A stretch of DNA of 64,000 bases from Pasteurella atlantica (GTDB lineage Bacteria; Pseudomonadota; Gammaproteobacteria; Enterobacterales; Pasteurellaceae). The notes beneath the pieces are model-generated. The model saw only the letters and a list, made by a program, of their open reading frames with translations. It ran no database searches and was not told where the DNA came from. Position 1 is the stretch's first letter. Each line of letters starts with the position of its first letter. The DNA lies in assembly GCF_963693435.1 (NCBI RefSeq), contig NZ_OY856306.1:248001-312000 (forward strand), read 5' to 3'. Of this stretch, positions 50,724 to 60,828 are shown in pieces. The translations under genes were made by a program, and so were the position numbers.

Positions 50724-52001
50724 ATGAAAATATTAATTATAGGAGCAGGTGGTCGTGAACACGCTATCGCTTGGAAGATAGCTCAAAATCCACGAGTAAC
50801 AAAGATTTACGCAGCAGTGGGTAATGCCTATGATACTTTATTACCTAATTGCGAAAATGTAAACTTAACAACAAGTCAAGAAATCCTTACTTTTGCTAAA
50901 GAACAACAAATAGATTTAACAATTGTTGGTAGTGAGGAATTATTAGTAGCAGGTATCGTTGATTTATTTCAGCAAAATAACTTAACTATTTTTGGACCTG
51001 ATAAAAAAGCAGCTAAATTAGAAGGTTCTAAATCTTTCGCTAAGCAATTTATGCAGAAGTATGGTGTGAAAACAGCAAAATCACAAAGTTTTAATGATCC
51101 TAAACTTGCTCTAGGTTATATCAAATTTATGCCATATCCCCTTGTAGTTAAAGCCAGTGGTTTAGCAGCAGGTAAGGGCGTGGTTATCTGTCAAACACAT
51201 ACAGAGGCTGAAAAAACCATTGATGATATGATGGTTAAAAAAGTTTTCGCCAATGCTGGTGATACCATTATTATCGAACAATTTCTAGAAGGTGTGGAAA
51301 TTTCTATTTTATCAGTCACTGATGGTAAAACAATTTTACCTTTTATCTCTGCCAAAGATCACAAAAAAATTGGTGAGGGAGATACAGGTTTAAATACTGG
51401 CGGAATGGGGGTTATTGCCCCCAATCCACATTACACCCCAGAAGTAAAACAACAATTCATTACTGATATTCTGCAACCAACATTAAAAGGGTTACAGCAA
51501 GAAAAAATGGACTTTGCAGGCGTCATTTTCTTTGGATTAATGGTGTGTGCTGACGGCGTTTATTTACTCGAATACAATATGCGTTTTGGTGATCCTGAAA
51601 CGCAAGCCGTTTTACCACTTTTAGAAAGTGATCTACTGGAGATTATTCAAAAATCCTTAGATAAACAGTTAGAAAGTATCACTCTACAATGGCATAACGC
51701 TAGCACTTGTTGTGTCGTCCTTACTGCAGGGGGCTACCCTACCAAATATAAGAAAGGGGACAAAATTTTAGGCATAGCAGAAAGCATTGAAAAAAAGGAT
51801 TGTCAAATTTTCTTCGCAGGTGTTCAAGAAAAAGAACACCTCTACTACACAAACGGTGGAAGGGTGCTTAATATCGTAGGAATAGCGAGTAGCCTAGAAC
51901 AGGCAAAAGAAAAAGCATATCAAAACGTGGCTAACATTACTTTTAGAGAAATGTATTATCGTAATGATATTGGTCAATTACTTTCAGATAAAGGGATATA
52001 A
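50724..52001 (+). CDS. purD: Phosphoribosylamine-glycine ligase PurD
   Basis: ATP-grasp enzyme forming GAR, step 2. 425 aa. N-terminal [17 protein letters not shown]-grasp loop [15 protein letters not shown], metal ligands in [12 protein letters not shown] and a C-terminal domain with [11 protein letters not shown]. It starts 10 bases after the purH stop with a weak ribosome site, as expected in a tightly packed operon. Confidence 0.97.
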   Translation: MKILIIGAGGREHAIAWKIAQNPRVTKIYAAVGNAYDTLLPNCENVNLTTSQEILTFAKEQQIDLTIVGSEELLVAGIVDLFQQNNLTIFGPDKKAAKLEGSKSFAKQFMQKYGVKTAKSQSFNDPKLALGYIKFMPYPLVVKASGLAAGKGVVICQTHTEAEKTIDDMMVKKVFANAGDTIIIEQFLEGVEISILSVTDGKTILPFISAKDHKKIGEGDTGLNTGGMGVIAPNPHYTPEVKQQFITDILQPTLKGLQQEKMDFAGVIFFGLMVCADGVYLLEYNMRFGDPETQAVLPLLESDLLEIIQKSLDKQLESITLQWHNASTCCVVLTAGGYPTKYKKGDKILGIAESIEKKDCQIFFAGVQEKEHLYYTNGGRVLNIVGIASSLEQAKEKAYQNVANITFREMYYRNDIGQLLSDKGI

Positions 52002-52003
52002 AA

Positions 52004-53449
52004 ATGTGTGGTGTTGTTGGTGTTGTTGTTGCTCAAAATTATGTAAATCAAATTATCTTTGATGCCCTTACGGTGTTACAACACCGTGGGCAAGATGCTG
52101 CTGGAATAGTTACTGGCGATAATGGTAAATTTTATATGCGAAAAGAAAATGGATTAGTCAGAGAGGTTATTCGTACTCGCCATATGAAAAAATTAACAGG
52201 AAATATTGGTATTGGACACGTTCGATACCCAACTGCAGGTACAAATAATGTGGCAGAAGCTCAACCTTTCTACGTTAACGCACCCTACGGTATCGCACTA
52301 GCTCATAATGGTAATTTGACAAATACCGCTCAATTAATTGAAGAAATTCATAGTAATGATCTGCGGCACCTTAATACCTATTCTGATTCAGAAATATTAT
52401 TAAATGTTTTTGCTCATGAGCTACAGAGACAAGGAGCAAAAACCCCTACTGCAAAAGATATCTTTCAAGCAATTACTCAAGTTCATCAACGAATTCGTGG
52501 TGGATATGCAGTTGTAACACTTATTACTGGCTACGGTATTGTCGCATTTCGAGATCCTTATGGTATACGACCTCTCGTCTATGGAAGCCGCCAAACAGAT
52601 AAAGGAACGGAGTATATGGTTGCATCCGAAAGTGCAGCTTTAAGTATCTGTGGTTTTAAGTTAGAACGAGATATTCAAGCAGGAGAAGCTATTTTTATTA
52701 GTACACAAGGAGAATGTTTTACTCAAATTTGTGTAGACCATCCACAAACTACTCCTTGCTTATTTGAATATATTTATTTATCCCGTCCTGACTCTATTTT
52801 GGACGGTGTCTCGGTTTATCATTCTCGTATGGCACAAGGTATCAAATTAGCTCAAAAATTACAGCGCGAATGGTCACATCACGATATTGATGTCATTATT
52901 CCTATACCAGAAACAAGTGGAACAGCCGCCATTGAAATGGCTCGGTATTTAAACTTACCCTGTCGATTTGGTTTTGTAAAAAACCATTATATTGGACGTA
53001 CTTTTATTATGCCTAACCAAGCACAACGACAACAATCTGTGCGACGTAAACTCAATCCTATTCGTAGTGAATTTGAGGGGAAAAATGTCTTACTAGTAGA
53101 TGATTCTATTGTACGTGGAACAACATCAAAGCAAATTATCAAAATGGCTCGAGAGATGGGAGCAAAAAAGGTTTATTTTGCTTCAGCTGCACCAGCAGTT
53201 CGTTATCCTAATGTCTATGGCATTGATATGCCCTTAGCCACAGAATTGATTGGTTATAACAGAGATGATGAGGCTATTGGTAAGCAAATAGGTGCTGATG
53301 GAATTATATTTCAAGATTTAACTGATCTAAAAACATTAATTATGGAACTCAATCCTAAACTAACACAATTTGAAACAAGTATATTTGATGGTCATTATAT
53401 AACTAATGAAAAAGATAACCCTAATCTACAAGAAATTCTAAAGGAGTGA
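52004..53449 (+). CDS. purF: Amidophosphoribosyltransferase PurF
   Basis: First committed step: PRPP to phosphoribosylamine. 481 aa. The nucleophile Cys2 is exposed directly after Met (MCGVVGVV), without the propeptide seen in Bacillus-type Pur[24 protein letters not shown] and LAHNGNLTN build the glutaminase site; [14 protein letters not shown] is the PRPP loop. Segments such as [19 protein letters not shown] follow the E. coli type, so this last gene may have a different ancestry from purL. Two bases after purD. Confidence 0.97.
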   Translation: MCGVVGVVVAQNYVNQIIFDALTVLQHRGQDAAGIVTGDNGKFYMRKENGLVREVIRTRHMKKLTGNIGIGHVRYPTAGTNNVAEAQPFYVNAPYGIALAHNGNLTNTAQLIEEIHSNDLRHLNTYSDSEILLNVFAHELQRQGAKTPTAKDIFQAITQVHQRIRGGYAVVTLITGYGIVAFRDPYGIRPLVYGSRQTDKGTEYMVASESAALSICGFKLERDIQAGEAIFISTQGECFTQICVDHPQTTPCLFEYIYLSRPDSILDGVSVYHSRMAQGIKLAQKLQREWSHHDIDVIIPIPETSGTAAIEMARYLNLPCRFGFVKNHYIGRTFIMPNQAQRQQSVRRKLNPIRSEFEGKNVLLVDDSIVRGTTSKQIIKMAREMGAKKVYFASAAPAVRYPNVYGIDMPLATELIGYNRDDEAIGKQIGADGIIFQDLTDLKTLIMELNPKLTQFETSIFDGHYITNEKDNPNLQEILKE

Positions 53450-53462
53450 AACTTATAACTCA

Positions 53463-53483
53463 AGGTAAGGGCAATCCTTACCT
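53463..53483 (+). terminator. Hairpin after the purine operon
   Basis: AGGTAAGG-GCAAT-CCTTACCT, 14 bases after the purF stop, followed by a second hairpin ATTGATTT-CATA-AAATCAAT. There is no strong T run, so termination may be incomplete. Confidence 0.5.
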
Positions 53484-53563
53484 ATTGATTTCATAAAATC
53501 AATAACTAAATGTTATTAAAAATCAGCGAGCATAAAAGTAGTAAATTTTGGCTCTCCCAAAAA

Positions 53564-54781
53564 TCAAGTGGGTAAATAAGGGTTCTGAGCTGTAAAATCT
53601 AGTTTTCCAGTCAATAAAAAAGCCATTGTTTTAAAATGTTTTACTTTGTAACCTCTGGCTTTTCTTTTGGCTGCTTGTAGTACCGAGTTGAGCCCTTCTA
53701 AAATACCATTGTTAATCTTACTATCAACCCAGTGCAACACACCATTCCAATGTTTCTTAATCGTCTTTGCTACTTTTATCATTGGTGATAATTGACTGTG
53801 TGTTGCCCAGAAATACCAACGTTTTAGAGCCTGTTCAAATGAAAATAAATCAGGTGATGAATATAGCTGTTGAAACGTTTCTCGCATGCTCACAGCCCGC
53901 ATCGTCTTAAGATTTAGTTTTGACAGCGATGATTTGGCTTCTCTTTGTTTTGCCGTTAAATTTGCATCATTCTTGAGTACTGTATAACGGTTGCCTTTTA
54001 GTAATGGATTAGTTTTTGCCTCAGTTCTTCTCACACTATCAACTGCCTCATTAATGAGCTTTAAAATATGAAACTTATCAAAGGTTATTTTTGCTTCTGG
54101 CAATGACTCTGACACCCCTTTAATAAAGGCTGGCGACATATCACAACTGACTTCTTTCACTTGCTCTGCTGTACCATTTTGTTTTGTAAGATGAGCAACA
54201 AAATCACAGATTGTATCGCTTCCTTTTCCTTCACTGATGTGAATAGTACGACGTTGGTATAAGTCGACAAACAGACTAATGTAGCTATGACCTTTAGCAA
54301 TTGAAGTTTCATCAATACCTATCTGTTCAATTGTTGATAAATCTTGTTCAGAAAGTGCCTGCTCAACGTACTTGTCTAGCATAGCCCAAATTTTATATTC
54401 TGATACGCCTACCAGCTGACTAACCTTGCTGACCGGCATAGAGATAGCTAGCTGTAACAACAATGCTTCAAATAATAAGGTAAAGCCAGATAGTTTTCCA
54501 GACCAATCAGGTGTAATGAGCTTTACACTACCATTATCGCACTTAATACGAGGAATACGTGCGTGTAAATAGCATTCGTGTTGAAAGAAGTTTAAGTGTC
54601 ACCAAGTCTTGTTAACAGTATCATGTACTGGACAGAGGCGACCATCTTTGTCTGCAAAATGACTGCCACGAGCAAAGTCTAAGTGGATATCAAGACGTCC
54701 TTTTTGATCGTCAAAGTTTATCTTGGCAATAAACCAAGGTGCGTTAATAGATAACGCTTGTTCAAATAAATATTTCATCAT
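53564..54781 (-). pseudogene. ISL3-family transposase, broken by one in-frame stop
   Basis: Start MMKYLFEQALSINAPWF at 54781; the frame runs to VNKTW, meets TGA at 54599-54601, and then continues in the same frame with HLNFFQHECYLHARIPRIKC through to 53564. Without the stop it would be about 405 aa, the family size, probably with Arg (CGA) at that place. DDE features after the stop: IGIDETSIAKGHSYISLFVD, FDKFHILKLINEAVD and ILEGLNSVLQAAKRKARG. Its upstream region is also cut by the ISAs1 insertion, so this copy should be inactive in cis. Confidence 0.9.
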
Positions 54782-54798
54782 GATGATTATTATAACTT

Positions 54799-56006
54799 CA
54801 GGGCAAGATCGCACTTTTCTTAAAAATATGATCTAATAGCACCTATTATTCAATAACAAATAGGTGTAAAAATGAATATATTATCAGCTTTTAAAGATTT
54901 AGAAGACCCTCGCAAAGATATAAACAAAAAATATGACTTCTTAGATGTTATTTTTCTTGTCGTAAGTGCGGTAATATCAGGTGCAGAAGGATGGAGTGAA
55001 ATTCATCAGTTTGGTAAATTGAATATAAAATGGTTACGAAAATACCGAGATTTTGAAAATGGTATTCCTGTTGATGATACGATTGCTCGTATTGTAAGAC
55101 GGATAAATCCTGAGAAATTAAATTATATTTTTATTAATTTTATCAATGAGATACGAAAATCACAAGGTAAAGAGTGTATTGCAATAGATGGTAAAACATT
55201 AAAAAATAGTTCACATTTAGAGCCTCATAATGCGCTACATAGTATTACGGCTTGGAGCTGTTCAAGAGGATTAATTTTAGCTCAAAATAAGTCCAAAAGT
55301 AAGAAAAATGAGAATGAAAGCATTCTAGAAATGATAGATATTTTAGAGCTAAATCAAGCCGTCATTACGGTAGATGCGATGAATACGCAAAAGAAAATAG
55401 CGAAGAAAATCATAGAAAAGAAGAGTGATTATGTGATGCCATTGAAAAATAATCATAAGAAATTTAGAAACGAAATAGAAAGTTATTTTCATAAAGTAGT
55501 GCGAGAAAAATCAATAAAAATAGATAAGTTTCAAGAAGTTAACTGTGAAAGAAGTCGAATAGATCAACGGTATTATTCAAAATTACCAATAAGTGATTGG
55601 CTTTTGGAATCTCAAGGTTGGACAGGAATTAAAAGCCTTATTCAAGTTCATAGGATAAGAGAAGACAATGGCAAGAAAAGTGAAGAAAAAGTATTTTATA
55701 TCAGTAGCTTAGATGTTCCTTGCGAAGACTTTGCGAAATATATTAGGGGTCATTGGGAAGTTGAAAATAAAGCGCATTGGGTACTTGATGTTGTTTTTAA
55801 AGAAGATGATAGTACGATTTATTTGGGGGATGGCGTTGAAAATATGGCAATAATTAGGCGTTTAGGGCTTAATTTAGCACGACTACATCCAGCTAAAAAT
55901 AGTATGAAAAGCAAGCTGAAATCAGCTGGCTGGTCTGATGAAATGAGGTCTGAGCTTATTTTTGGTGTGTGTGATTAATTTATAGACAAAGTACGCGGTT
56001 GCCCTG
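54799..56006. mobile_element. Complete ISAs1-family insertion sequence with 10-bp target duplication
   Basis: 1208 bp. Ends CAGGGCAAGATCGCACTTTT (left) and, inverted, CAGGGCAACCGCGTACTTTG (right). Direct repeats ATTATAACTT lie exactly outside at 54789-54798 and 56007-56016. One intact transposase gene. It is the younger of the two nested elements. Confidence 0.95.
54872..55978 (+). CDS. ISAs1-family transposase
   Basis: DDE transposase, 368 aa, intact. N-terminal FKDLEDPRKDINKKYDFLDV is the usual H-repeat/ISAs1 opening. Catalytic Asp in CIAIDGKTLKNS, second Asp in AVITVDAMNTQKKIA, and Glu in YIRGHWEVENKAHWVLDV. The C-terminus has DGVENMAIIRRLGLNLAR. Good in-frame start at 54872 after TAGGTG. 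No disruption, so it may be able to transpose. Confidence 0.96.
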   Translation: MNILSAFKDLEDPRKDINKKYDFLDVIFLVVSAVISGAEGWSEIHQFGKLNIKWLRKYRDFENGIPVDDTIARIVRRINPEKLNYIFINFINEIRKSQGKECIAIDGKTLKNSSHLEPHNALHSITAWSCSRGLILAQNKSKSKKNENESILEMIDILELNQAVITVDAMNTQKKIAKKIIEKKSDYVMPLKNNHKKFRNEIESYFHKVVREKSIKIDKFQEVNCERSRIDQRYYSKLPISDWLLESQGWTGIKSLIQVHRIREDNGKKSEEKVFYISSLDVPCEDFAKYIRGHWEVENKAHWVLDVVFKEDDSTIYLGDGVENMAIIRRLGLNLARLHPAKNSMKSKLKSAGWSDEMRSELIFGVCD

Positions 56007-56040
56007 ATTATAACTTACCCACTTGATTTTTGGGAGAGCC

Positions 56041-56131
56041 TAAATTTTTAACTGGATCTACCCGCTATACTTATGCCTAATAATGTTTTGTGAGGATTTT
56101 TATTAGATTTTAAATACTATCTTGCCCTGCA
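56041..56131. repeat. Diverged intergenic repeat, short copy
   Basis: GGATCTACCCGCTATACTTA, TGCCTAATAATG and ATTAGATTTTAAATACTATC match blocks at 5834-6006 in the same order, but here about 80 intervening bases are missing. The remainder of 56132-56260 shows no gene. Confidence 0.6.
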
Positions 56132-56260
56132 ATAAAGTCACTCATCTAAATTATGGATAGTTATTCTTGATAGAATAGCTTGATGAATTTATCTTTTAGT
56201 ACCAAGAATATAGGTATAAAGGACAAAAAAGAGAAATTTTCCTCAAAACTGTAGAATATA

Positions 56261-56292
56261 AAAAACCCTTACTCAAGCGAATAAGGGTTTTT
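56261..56292 (-). terminator. Terminator of the peroxiredoxin-glutaredoxin gene
   Basis: AACCCTTA ... TAAGGGTT stem about 30 bases after the stop, with A/T runs on both sides so that the minus-strand RNA ends in a T tract. Confidence 0.75.
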
Positions 56293-56321
56293 AGCGGTTA
56301 CTTTATTTAACCTTTTTGCAA

Positions 56322-57053
56322 TTATGAAAAATATTTTGCTAAATCGTCAAATCCGCCAATGTGTTTTCCGCCAATAAATACTTGTGGTGCTGTTGCACGA
56401 CCAGTAATTGCACGAACAGAAGTCATTGTTGCATCACGACCTAAAACGATTTCTTCATAAGCAATGCCTTTTTCTTCTAATAGCATTTTCGCTTTTGTAC
56501 AGAATGGGCAACCTGGTTTTGTAATAATTGATGCAGATTGTTTTGGTTGCCAATCAGGTTTTAAGTATTTGATCATTGTATCAGCATCAGATACTTTGAA
56601 TGGGTCGCCTGGTTCTTGTGGTTCGATGAACATTTTTTCAATTACGCCATCTTTCACAAGCATAGAATAACGCCAAGAACGATCGCCGAAGCCTAAATCA
56701 TCTTTGCTTACTAACATTCCCATACCTTTGGTAAATTCGCCACTACCGTCTGGGATCACTTTGATGTTTTTCGCATCTTGATCAGCTTTCCACGCATTCA
56801 TTACAAAAGTATCATTTACTGATAAACAGTAGATATCATCAACACCTAATGCTTCAAATTCGCTCGCTAATTCGTTATAACGAGGTAAGTGAGTTGAAGA
56901 ACAAGTTGGTGTGAATGCACCTGGTAATGAGAATACGATGACAGTTTTACCTGCAAAAATATCGTTAGTTGTTACATCAACCCAGTTGTCTTCTTGACGT
57001 GTGTGGAAGGTAACCTGTGGTACTTTTTGACCTGAAATATCTTGTAAAGACAT
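56322..57053 (-). CDS. Hybrid peroxiredoxin-glutaredoxin (PGdx)
   Basis: Glutathione-dependent peroxidase, a Prx5-type domain fused to glutaredoxin, known from Haemophilus and relatives. 243 aa. Peroxidatic Cys in [15 protein letters not shown] near residue 49; the Grx domain begins near residue 170 with [19 protein letters not shown] and ends with [18 protein letters not shown]. The CPFC pair reduces the Prx part with glutathione. Divergent from oxyR with a shared 114-bp regulatory region, so induction by peroxide through OxyR is likely. Confidence 0.97.
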   Translation of the reverse strand: MSLQDISGQKVPQVTFHTRQEDNWVDVTTNDIFAGKTVIVFSLPGAFTPTCSSTHLPRYNELASEFEALGVDDIYCLSVNDTFVMNAWKADQDAKNIKVIPDGSGEFTKGMGMLVSKDDLGFGDRSWRYSMLVKDGVIEKMFIEPQEPGDPFKVSDADTMIKYLKPDWQPKQSASIITKPGCPFCTKAKMLLEEKGIAYEEIVLGRDATMTSVRAITGRATAPQVFIGGKHIGGFDDLAKYFS

Positions 57054-57133
57054 AATTTTTTTCTCCTATTTAATTGAGGTGTTTTTCTAAAAAACTGTTG
57101 ACTATTTTACACTGATTTATGTCATAATGTCGC

Positions 57134-57158
57134 CTATTATATCAATAGGTTTTTATAG
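57134..57158. promoter_or_regulatory. Possible OxyR operator between PGdx and oxyR
   Basis: CTAT (57134-57137), ATAG (57145-57148) and ATAG (57155-57158) are spaced at about 10-11 bases within CCTATTATATCAATAGG-TTTTTATAGG, resembling tandem OxyR half-sites. TTGACT at 57098-57103 could be an oxyR -35 box. Assignment rests on spacing and context. Confidence 0.4.
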
Positions 57159-57167
57159 GGGATTTCT

Positions 57168-58055
57168 ATGAATATTCGTGATCTTGAATATTTAATTGCT
57201 CTTTCAGAGTTTAAGCATTTCCGTAAAGCGGCGGATTCTTGTAATGTTAGCCAACCCACTCTCAGTGGTCAAATCAGAAAATTAGAAAATGAATTAGGTA
57301 CAATATTACTTGAAAGAACAAGCCGTAAAGTGTTATTTACTCAAGCAGGATTAATCCTTGTTGATCAAGCTAAAGCGATATTAAGAGAAGTGAAAGTATT
57401 TAAAGATATGGCAAGCAATCAAGGCAAAGAGATGTCTGGTCCTTTGCATATTGGAATTATTCCAACTCTAGCCCCTTATTTATCACCGATAATTTTACCT
57501 CATTTAGCAAAATTATTTCCCCAATTAGAACTCTATATTTATGAACTTCAAACAGCTGAACTTGTACAACAATTAGAGACTGGACAACTAGACTGTGGCT
57601 TATTAGCCTTTTGTCGAGAAACTGAATCTTTTATTGAAGTGCCTATTTTTAAAGAAACAATCCAACTCGCCGTTTCAACTCAGCACAAATGGGGGAATTT
57701 AACTGAAATTGCTTTATCTGATCTTGCTGAAAAAGAAATGTTATTACTTGATGATGGACATTGTTTAAGGGATAAAGCATTAAGTTATTGTTTATCTGTT
57801 GGAGGAAAAGAAGATAAACATTTTAAAGCAAGAAGTTTAGAAACATTAAAAAATATGGTGGCAACCAATATGGGAATTACATTAGTTCCAGAGTTAGCTA
57901 TGCAACAAAAATCAGATAAACAAATACATTATATTCCCTTTAAAGAACCTGAACCTTTTAGAGATATTGGTTTAATTTACCGACCGGGTTCACCCTTAAG
58001 AGTAAGATATGAACGATTAGCAACAGAAATTAGAAAAATGATGGTGAAGCGTTAA
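57168..58055 (+). CDS. oxyR: Hydrogen peroxide-sensing regulator OxyR
   Basis: LysR-type activator of peroxide defence. 295 aa. N-terminal winged HTH MNIRDLEYLIALSEFKHFRK with NVSQPTLSGQIRKLENELG. The two redox Cys expected around residues 199-208 are present: DDGHCLRDKALSYCLS. The C-terminus is typical for the effector domain. Divergent from its likely target, the peroxiredoxin-glutaredoxin gene. Confidence 0.97.
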   Translation: MNIRDLEYLIALSEFKHFRKAADSCNVSQPTLSGQIRKLENELGTILLERTSRKVLFTQAGLILVDQAKAILREVKVFKDMASNQGKEMSGPLHIGIIPTLAPYLSPIILPHLAKLFPQLELYIYELQTAELVQQLETGQLDCGLLAFCRETESFIEVPIFKETIQLAVSTQHKWGNLTEIALSDLAEKEMLLLDDGHCLRDKALSYCLSVGGKEDKHFKARSLETLKNMVATNMGITLVPELAMQQKSDKQIHYIPFKEPEPFRDIGLIYRPGSPLRVRYERLATEIRKMMVKR

Positions 58056-58101
58056 TATAAACCAAAACAAGCGGTAAGATTATTTTTATTTTTTACAAAT
58101 T

Positions 58102-59841
58102 ATGTTTGAAGATTTTAAATTAAATAAACAAGATATTATTCATAGTATAGGGGTTATTATTTATGCCGTTGTATTAGGGATAATGGTCGCCTTTATTGCA
58201 GCGGCTTATGAAAAAAGTTTCCATCTTCTCGCAACCTATTGGCGAGAGACTAACCATTTATTAACTTTTGTTCCCCAATGGTTACTTTTCGCTCTTGGTC
58301 CTTTAATTGCGTGTCCTATACTGTACTATCTTCTACAAAAAATACCTGAACACCGCCAACATAGTCCAACAGATTTAATCTCTGGTATTCACACTAAAAA
58401 TGGTAAAATAAATGCAAAATCTTCACTACTTTCCGCATTTGCATCCATATTTTCTATTGGTTTTGGATTTTCTGTCGGCTATTATTCACCAACAGTCCAA
58501 CTTGGAAGTGGGGCGGGTATATTATTTCATCGCTTAAAATGGATTCGTCCTGTTCATCGTTATATTAGTATTGGTTGTGGGGCAGCGGCTGCAATTGCAG
58601 CAATTTTTCACTCACCACTCGGTGCAGTCATTTTTGTTCACGAAGTTTTACTACGTTTTTTTTCCATTCGTGCTTTTGCTCCTATTACCATTTCTGCGGT
58701 AACCAGCTACGTTATCAGTAGTAAGTTATTTGATAAAGCCATCTTCTTTAACTTACCTGCTCACTATTCTTTCGATGTCACGACTTATTTTATTGCTGCA
58801 TTCGGCGGAATAGTTGCCGCCTTTATTGGTATTATGCAAATTCGCCATATTATGTGGGTACAACGTTTTAACGCAAAAATAAAACTCGCAATGTTTCATC
58901 AACTACTTATTGCCGCTATTTTAACGTCATTCATTATTGTTACTGTACCAGAGGCTGCTGGAAGTAGCTTAGATGCAATGAATAATTTAATGACGGGGCA
59001 TAGTTATACCCTGATGGCACTATTCTTTATTTTTATGGCAAAAGGTGCTGCAACCGTTCTCACTTTCGGCTTTGGCATCCCTGGAGGAATATTTGGACCG
59101 ACCATTTTTACTGGTGCGGCACTGGGAGGACTTATTGCTGGTGTTATCCAATTATTATTTCCTCTACTCTCTTTTTCACCAGAAATTATTATCATTACTA
59201 CTATGGCTGCAATGATCTCTGCAGTTATTGGTGCACCTATTTCAATGATTTTAATTACTATTGAAATTACAGGAGATTTCCAAATTGTCAGTGTCGTAAT
59301 GCTCGCTGTAGTAATGGCAAATATTACGGCTTACCGTTTTATGGGCACCTCCTCTTTCTTTGACTTACAACTGAAAGCTCGAGGACTAGATTTAGAACAC
59401 GGACGAGATCGACTATATACAGAAACCCACAGTATCAATAGTTTAATATCACAAGATTATCTGGTACTGAATGGCTCAATAAGTCTGGATAGTGCAGAAC
59501 GTCAAATGCTCGATAATCATAAAAATATTGCTTTTGTGGTGGATGAACATAATTATCTCCTTGGTCGAATACGATTAGTTGACATTGAACTCTATAAAAA
59601 TACGAAAAAAGAAGAAGATATCATTATTGAAGATATCGCTCAAAAATCCATTGAATTTGTTTATCGTGCCTCTTCTATTTGGCGAGCAATGGAAGTGATG
59701 CCTAAAATAAATGTTAATTTTATCCCCGTATTAGATGGTGAAAATAATCCAAAGTTAATCGGCGTTATTTATAACAACGACTTGATTTCTCATTACCTCA
59801 GTTTTTTAAATCAGCTACGTAATGAAGAAAATGTGGTTTAA
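58102..59841 (+). CDS. ClC-family chloride transport protein with C-terminal CBS domains
   Basis: Inner-membrane anion channel or Cl-/H+ exchanger homologue, 579 aa: a ClC membrane domain (about 15-430) and a CBS-pair tail (from about 450). GFGIPGGIFGPTIFTGAALGG is the conserved helix N segment. The usual helix F motif GREGP is GYYSP (126-130), so the external gating Glu is replaced by Ser; mechanism may therefore differ from E. coli ClcA. Preceded by an uptake-signal core; 46 bases after oxyR, possibly in the same transcript. Confidence 0.88.
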   Translation: MFEDFKLNKQDIIHSIGVIIYAVVLGIMVAFIAAAYEKSFHLLATYWRETNHLLTFVPQWLLFALGPLIACPILYYLLQKIPEHRQHSPTDLISGIHTKNGKINAKSSLLSAFASIFSIGFGFSVGYYSPTVQLGSGAGILFHRLKWIRPVHRYISIGCGAAAAIAAIFHSPLGAVIFVHEVLLRFFSIRAFAPITISAVTSYVISSKLFDKAIFFNLPAHYSFDVTTYFIAAFGGIVAAFIGIMQIRHIMWVQRFNAKIKLAMFHQLLIAAILTSFIIVTVPEAAGSSLDAMNNLMTGHSYTLMALFFIFMAKGAATVLTFGFGIPGGIFGPTIFTGAALGGLIAGVIQLLFPLLSFSPEIIIITTMAAMISAVIGAPISMILITIEITGDFQIVSVVMLAVVMANITAYRFMGTSSFFDLQLKARGLDLEHGRDRLYTETHSINSLISQDYLVLNGSISLDSAERQMLDNHKNIAFVVDEHNYLLGRIRLVDIELYKNTKKEEDIIIEDIAQKSIEFVYRASSIWRAMEVMPKINVNFIPVLDGENNPKLIGVIYNNDLISHYLSFLNQLRNEENVV

Positions 59842-59944
59842 CTGTTAAAACGACAATAGTCTTATTGTATGTATAAGAATACAGCTATTTCAATTTTATA
59901 AAATTTATAAGATAATAGCCTAAGTTAAAAATATTGAGGACACT

Positions 59945-60694
59945 ATGAGCAAAGTACATTCTCGCATTCAACAACTCAATTTCTTACTAAAAAAAATGGA
60001 TAAAATTCATCTGCGTGATGCGGCAGAAATTTTAAACGTTTCAGAAATGACGATCCGACGAGATCTCAGTAACAATACAAACTCCGTTACTTTACTCGGT
60101 GGATATATTGTTAAATCGCCTCAAACCAATAGCCAAAATAATTATATTATTCTAGAGCAAGAAACTAAGCATATTGCAGAAAAAATGTATGTAGGAAAAC
60201 TTGCCGCATCGCAACTTGTTGAAAATGATGTGGTTTTTTTTGATGGTGGATCAACTATTCCCTTTATTGCATCACAAATTCCCCGCTCATTAAAATTTAC
60301 AGCCGTTTGTTGTTCTATTAATACCTTTTTGGTTTTACAAGAATATCCATATTGTGAACTGATTCTTTGTGGTGGAAGTTATTCTCGTCAAAATAGCTAC
60401 TTAAATTCAATTAGTTTATCAAATGAATTAGATAATATTTGTACGACCAAAGCCTTTATTTCAGCAGCTGGCGTGAGCGATAGCAAAGGAGTGACTTGCT
60501 TCTATTTTAATGAAGTACAAACAAAACTAAAGGCAATGGCAAAAACAGAGCAAAGCATTCTTGTTTTTGATCATTCTAAAATTAATAAAGCACAACAGGC
60601 TTATATTTGTCCTATTGATCGCTTTGACCAAATTATCACAGATCAACCATTGCCTTATGAATTTAATAGCAGTGATCTAAATATTATTACCTAA
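59945..60694 (+). CDS. deoR: DeoR-family transcriptional regulator, DeoR-like
   Basis: Repressor of the DeoR/GlpR family that senses a sugar phosphate. 249 aa. N-terminal HTH KIHLRDAAEILNVSEMTIRRDL followed by VTLLGGYIV, very close in pattern to E. coli DeoR. The sugar-phosphate domain has FFDGGSTIPFIASQI and ISAAGVSDSKGVTCF. No deo genes are in the window, so its targets are presumably elsewhere. DeoR is the best match; other family members remain possible. Confidence 0.85.
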   Translation: MSKVHSRIQQLNFLLKKMDKIHLRDAAEILNVSEMTIRRDLSNNTNSVTLLGGYIVKSPQTNSQNNYIILEQETKHIAEKMYVGKLAASQLVENDVVFFDGGSTIPFIASQIPRSLKFTAVCCSINTFLVLQEYPYCELILCGGSYSRQNSYLNSISLSNELDNICTTKAFISAAGVSDSKGVTCFYFNEVQTKLKAMAKTEQSILVFDHSKINKAQQAYICPIDRFDQIITDQPLPYEFNSSDLNIIT

Positions 60695-60828
60695 AAAATG
60701 GGGAATTAATCCAATAAATATTCCTTATTTTCTGAACTAGATCATTAAATTTGTAGAAAAAAATAAAAAAATACTAAAATTTTGATATAGTTAGACAGTT
60801 TTTTATTAATTATTATTAGGAGAAAAAA

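Larger units (their letters stand above)
53550..56040. mobile_element. ISL3-family insertion sequence, interrupted by an ISAs1-family element
   Basis: Perfect 26-bp terminal inverted repeats beginning GGCTCTCCCAAAAATC (53550-53575 and 56015-56040), flanked by identical 8-bp direct repeats TAAATTTT at 53542-53549 and 56041-56048. Without the inner element it is about 1.27 kb. The inner element landed 24 bases from the right end, upstream of the transposase. Confidence 0.95.
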
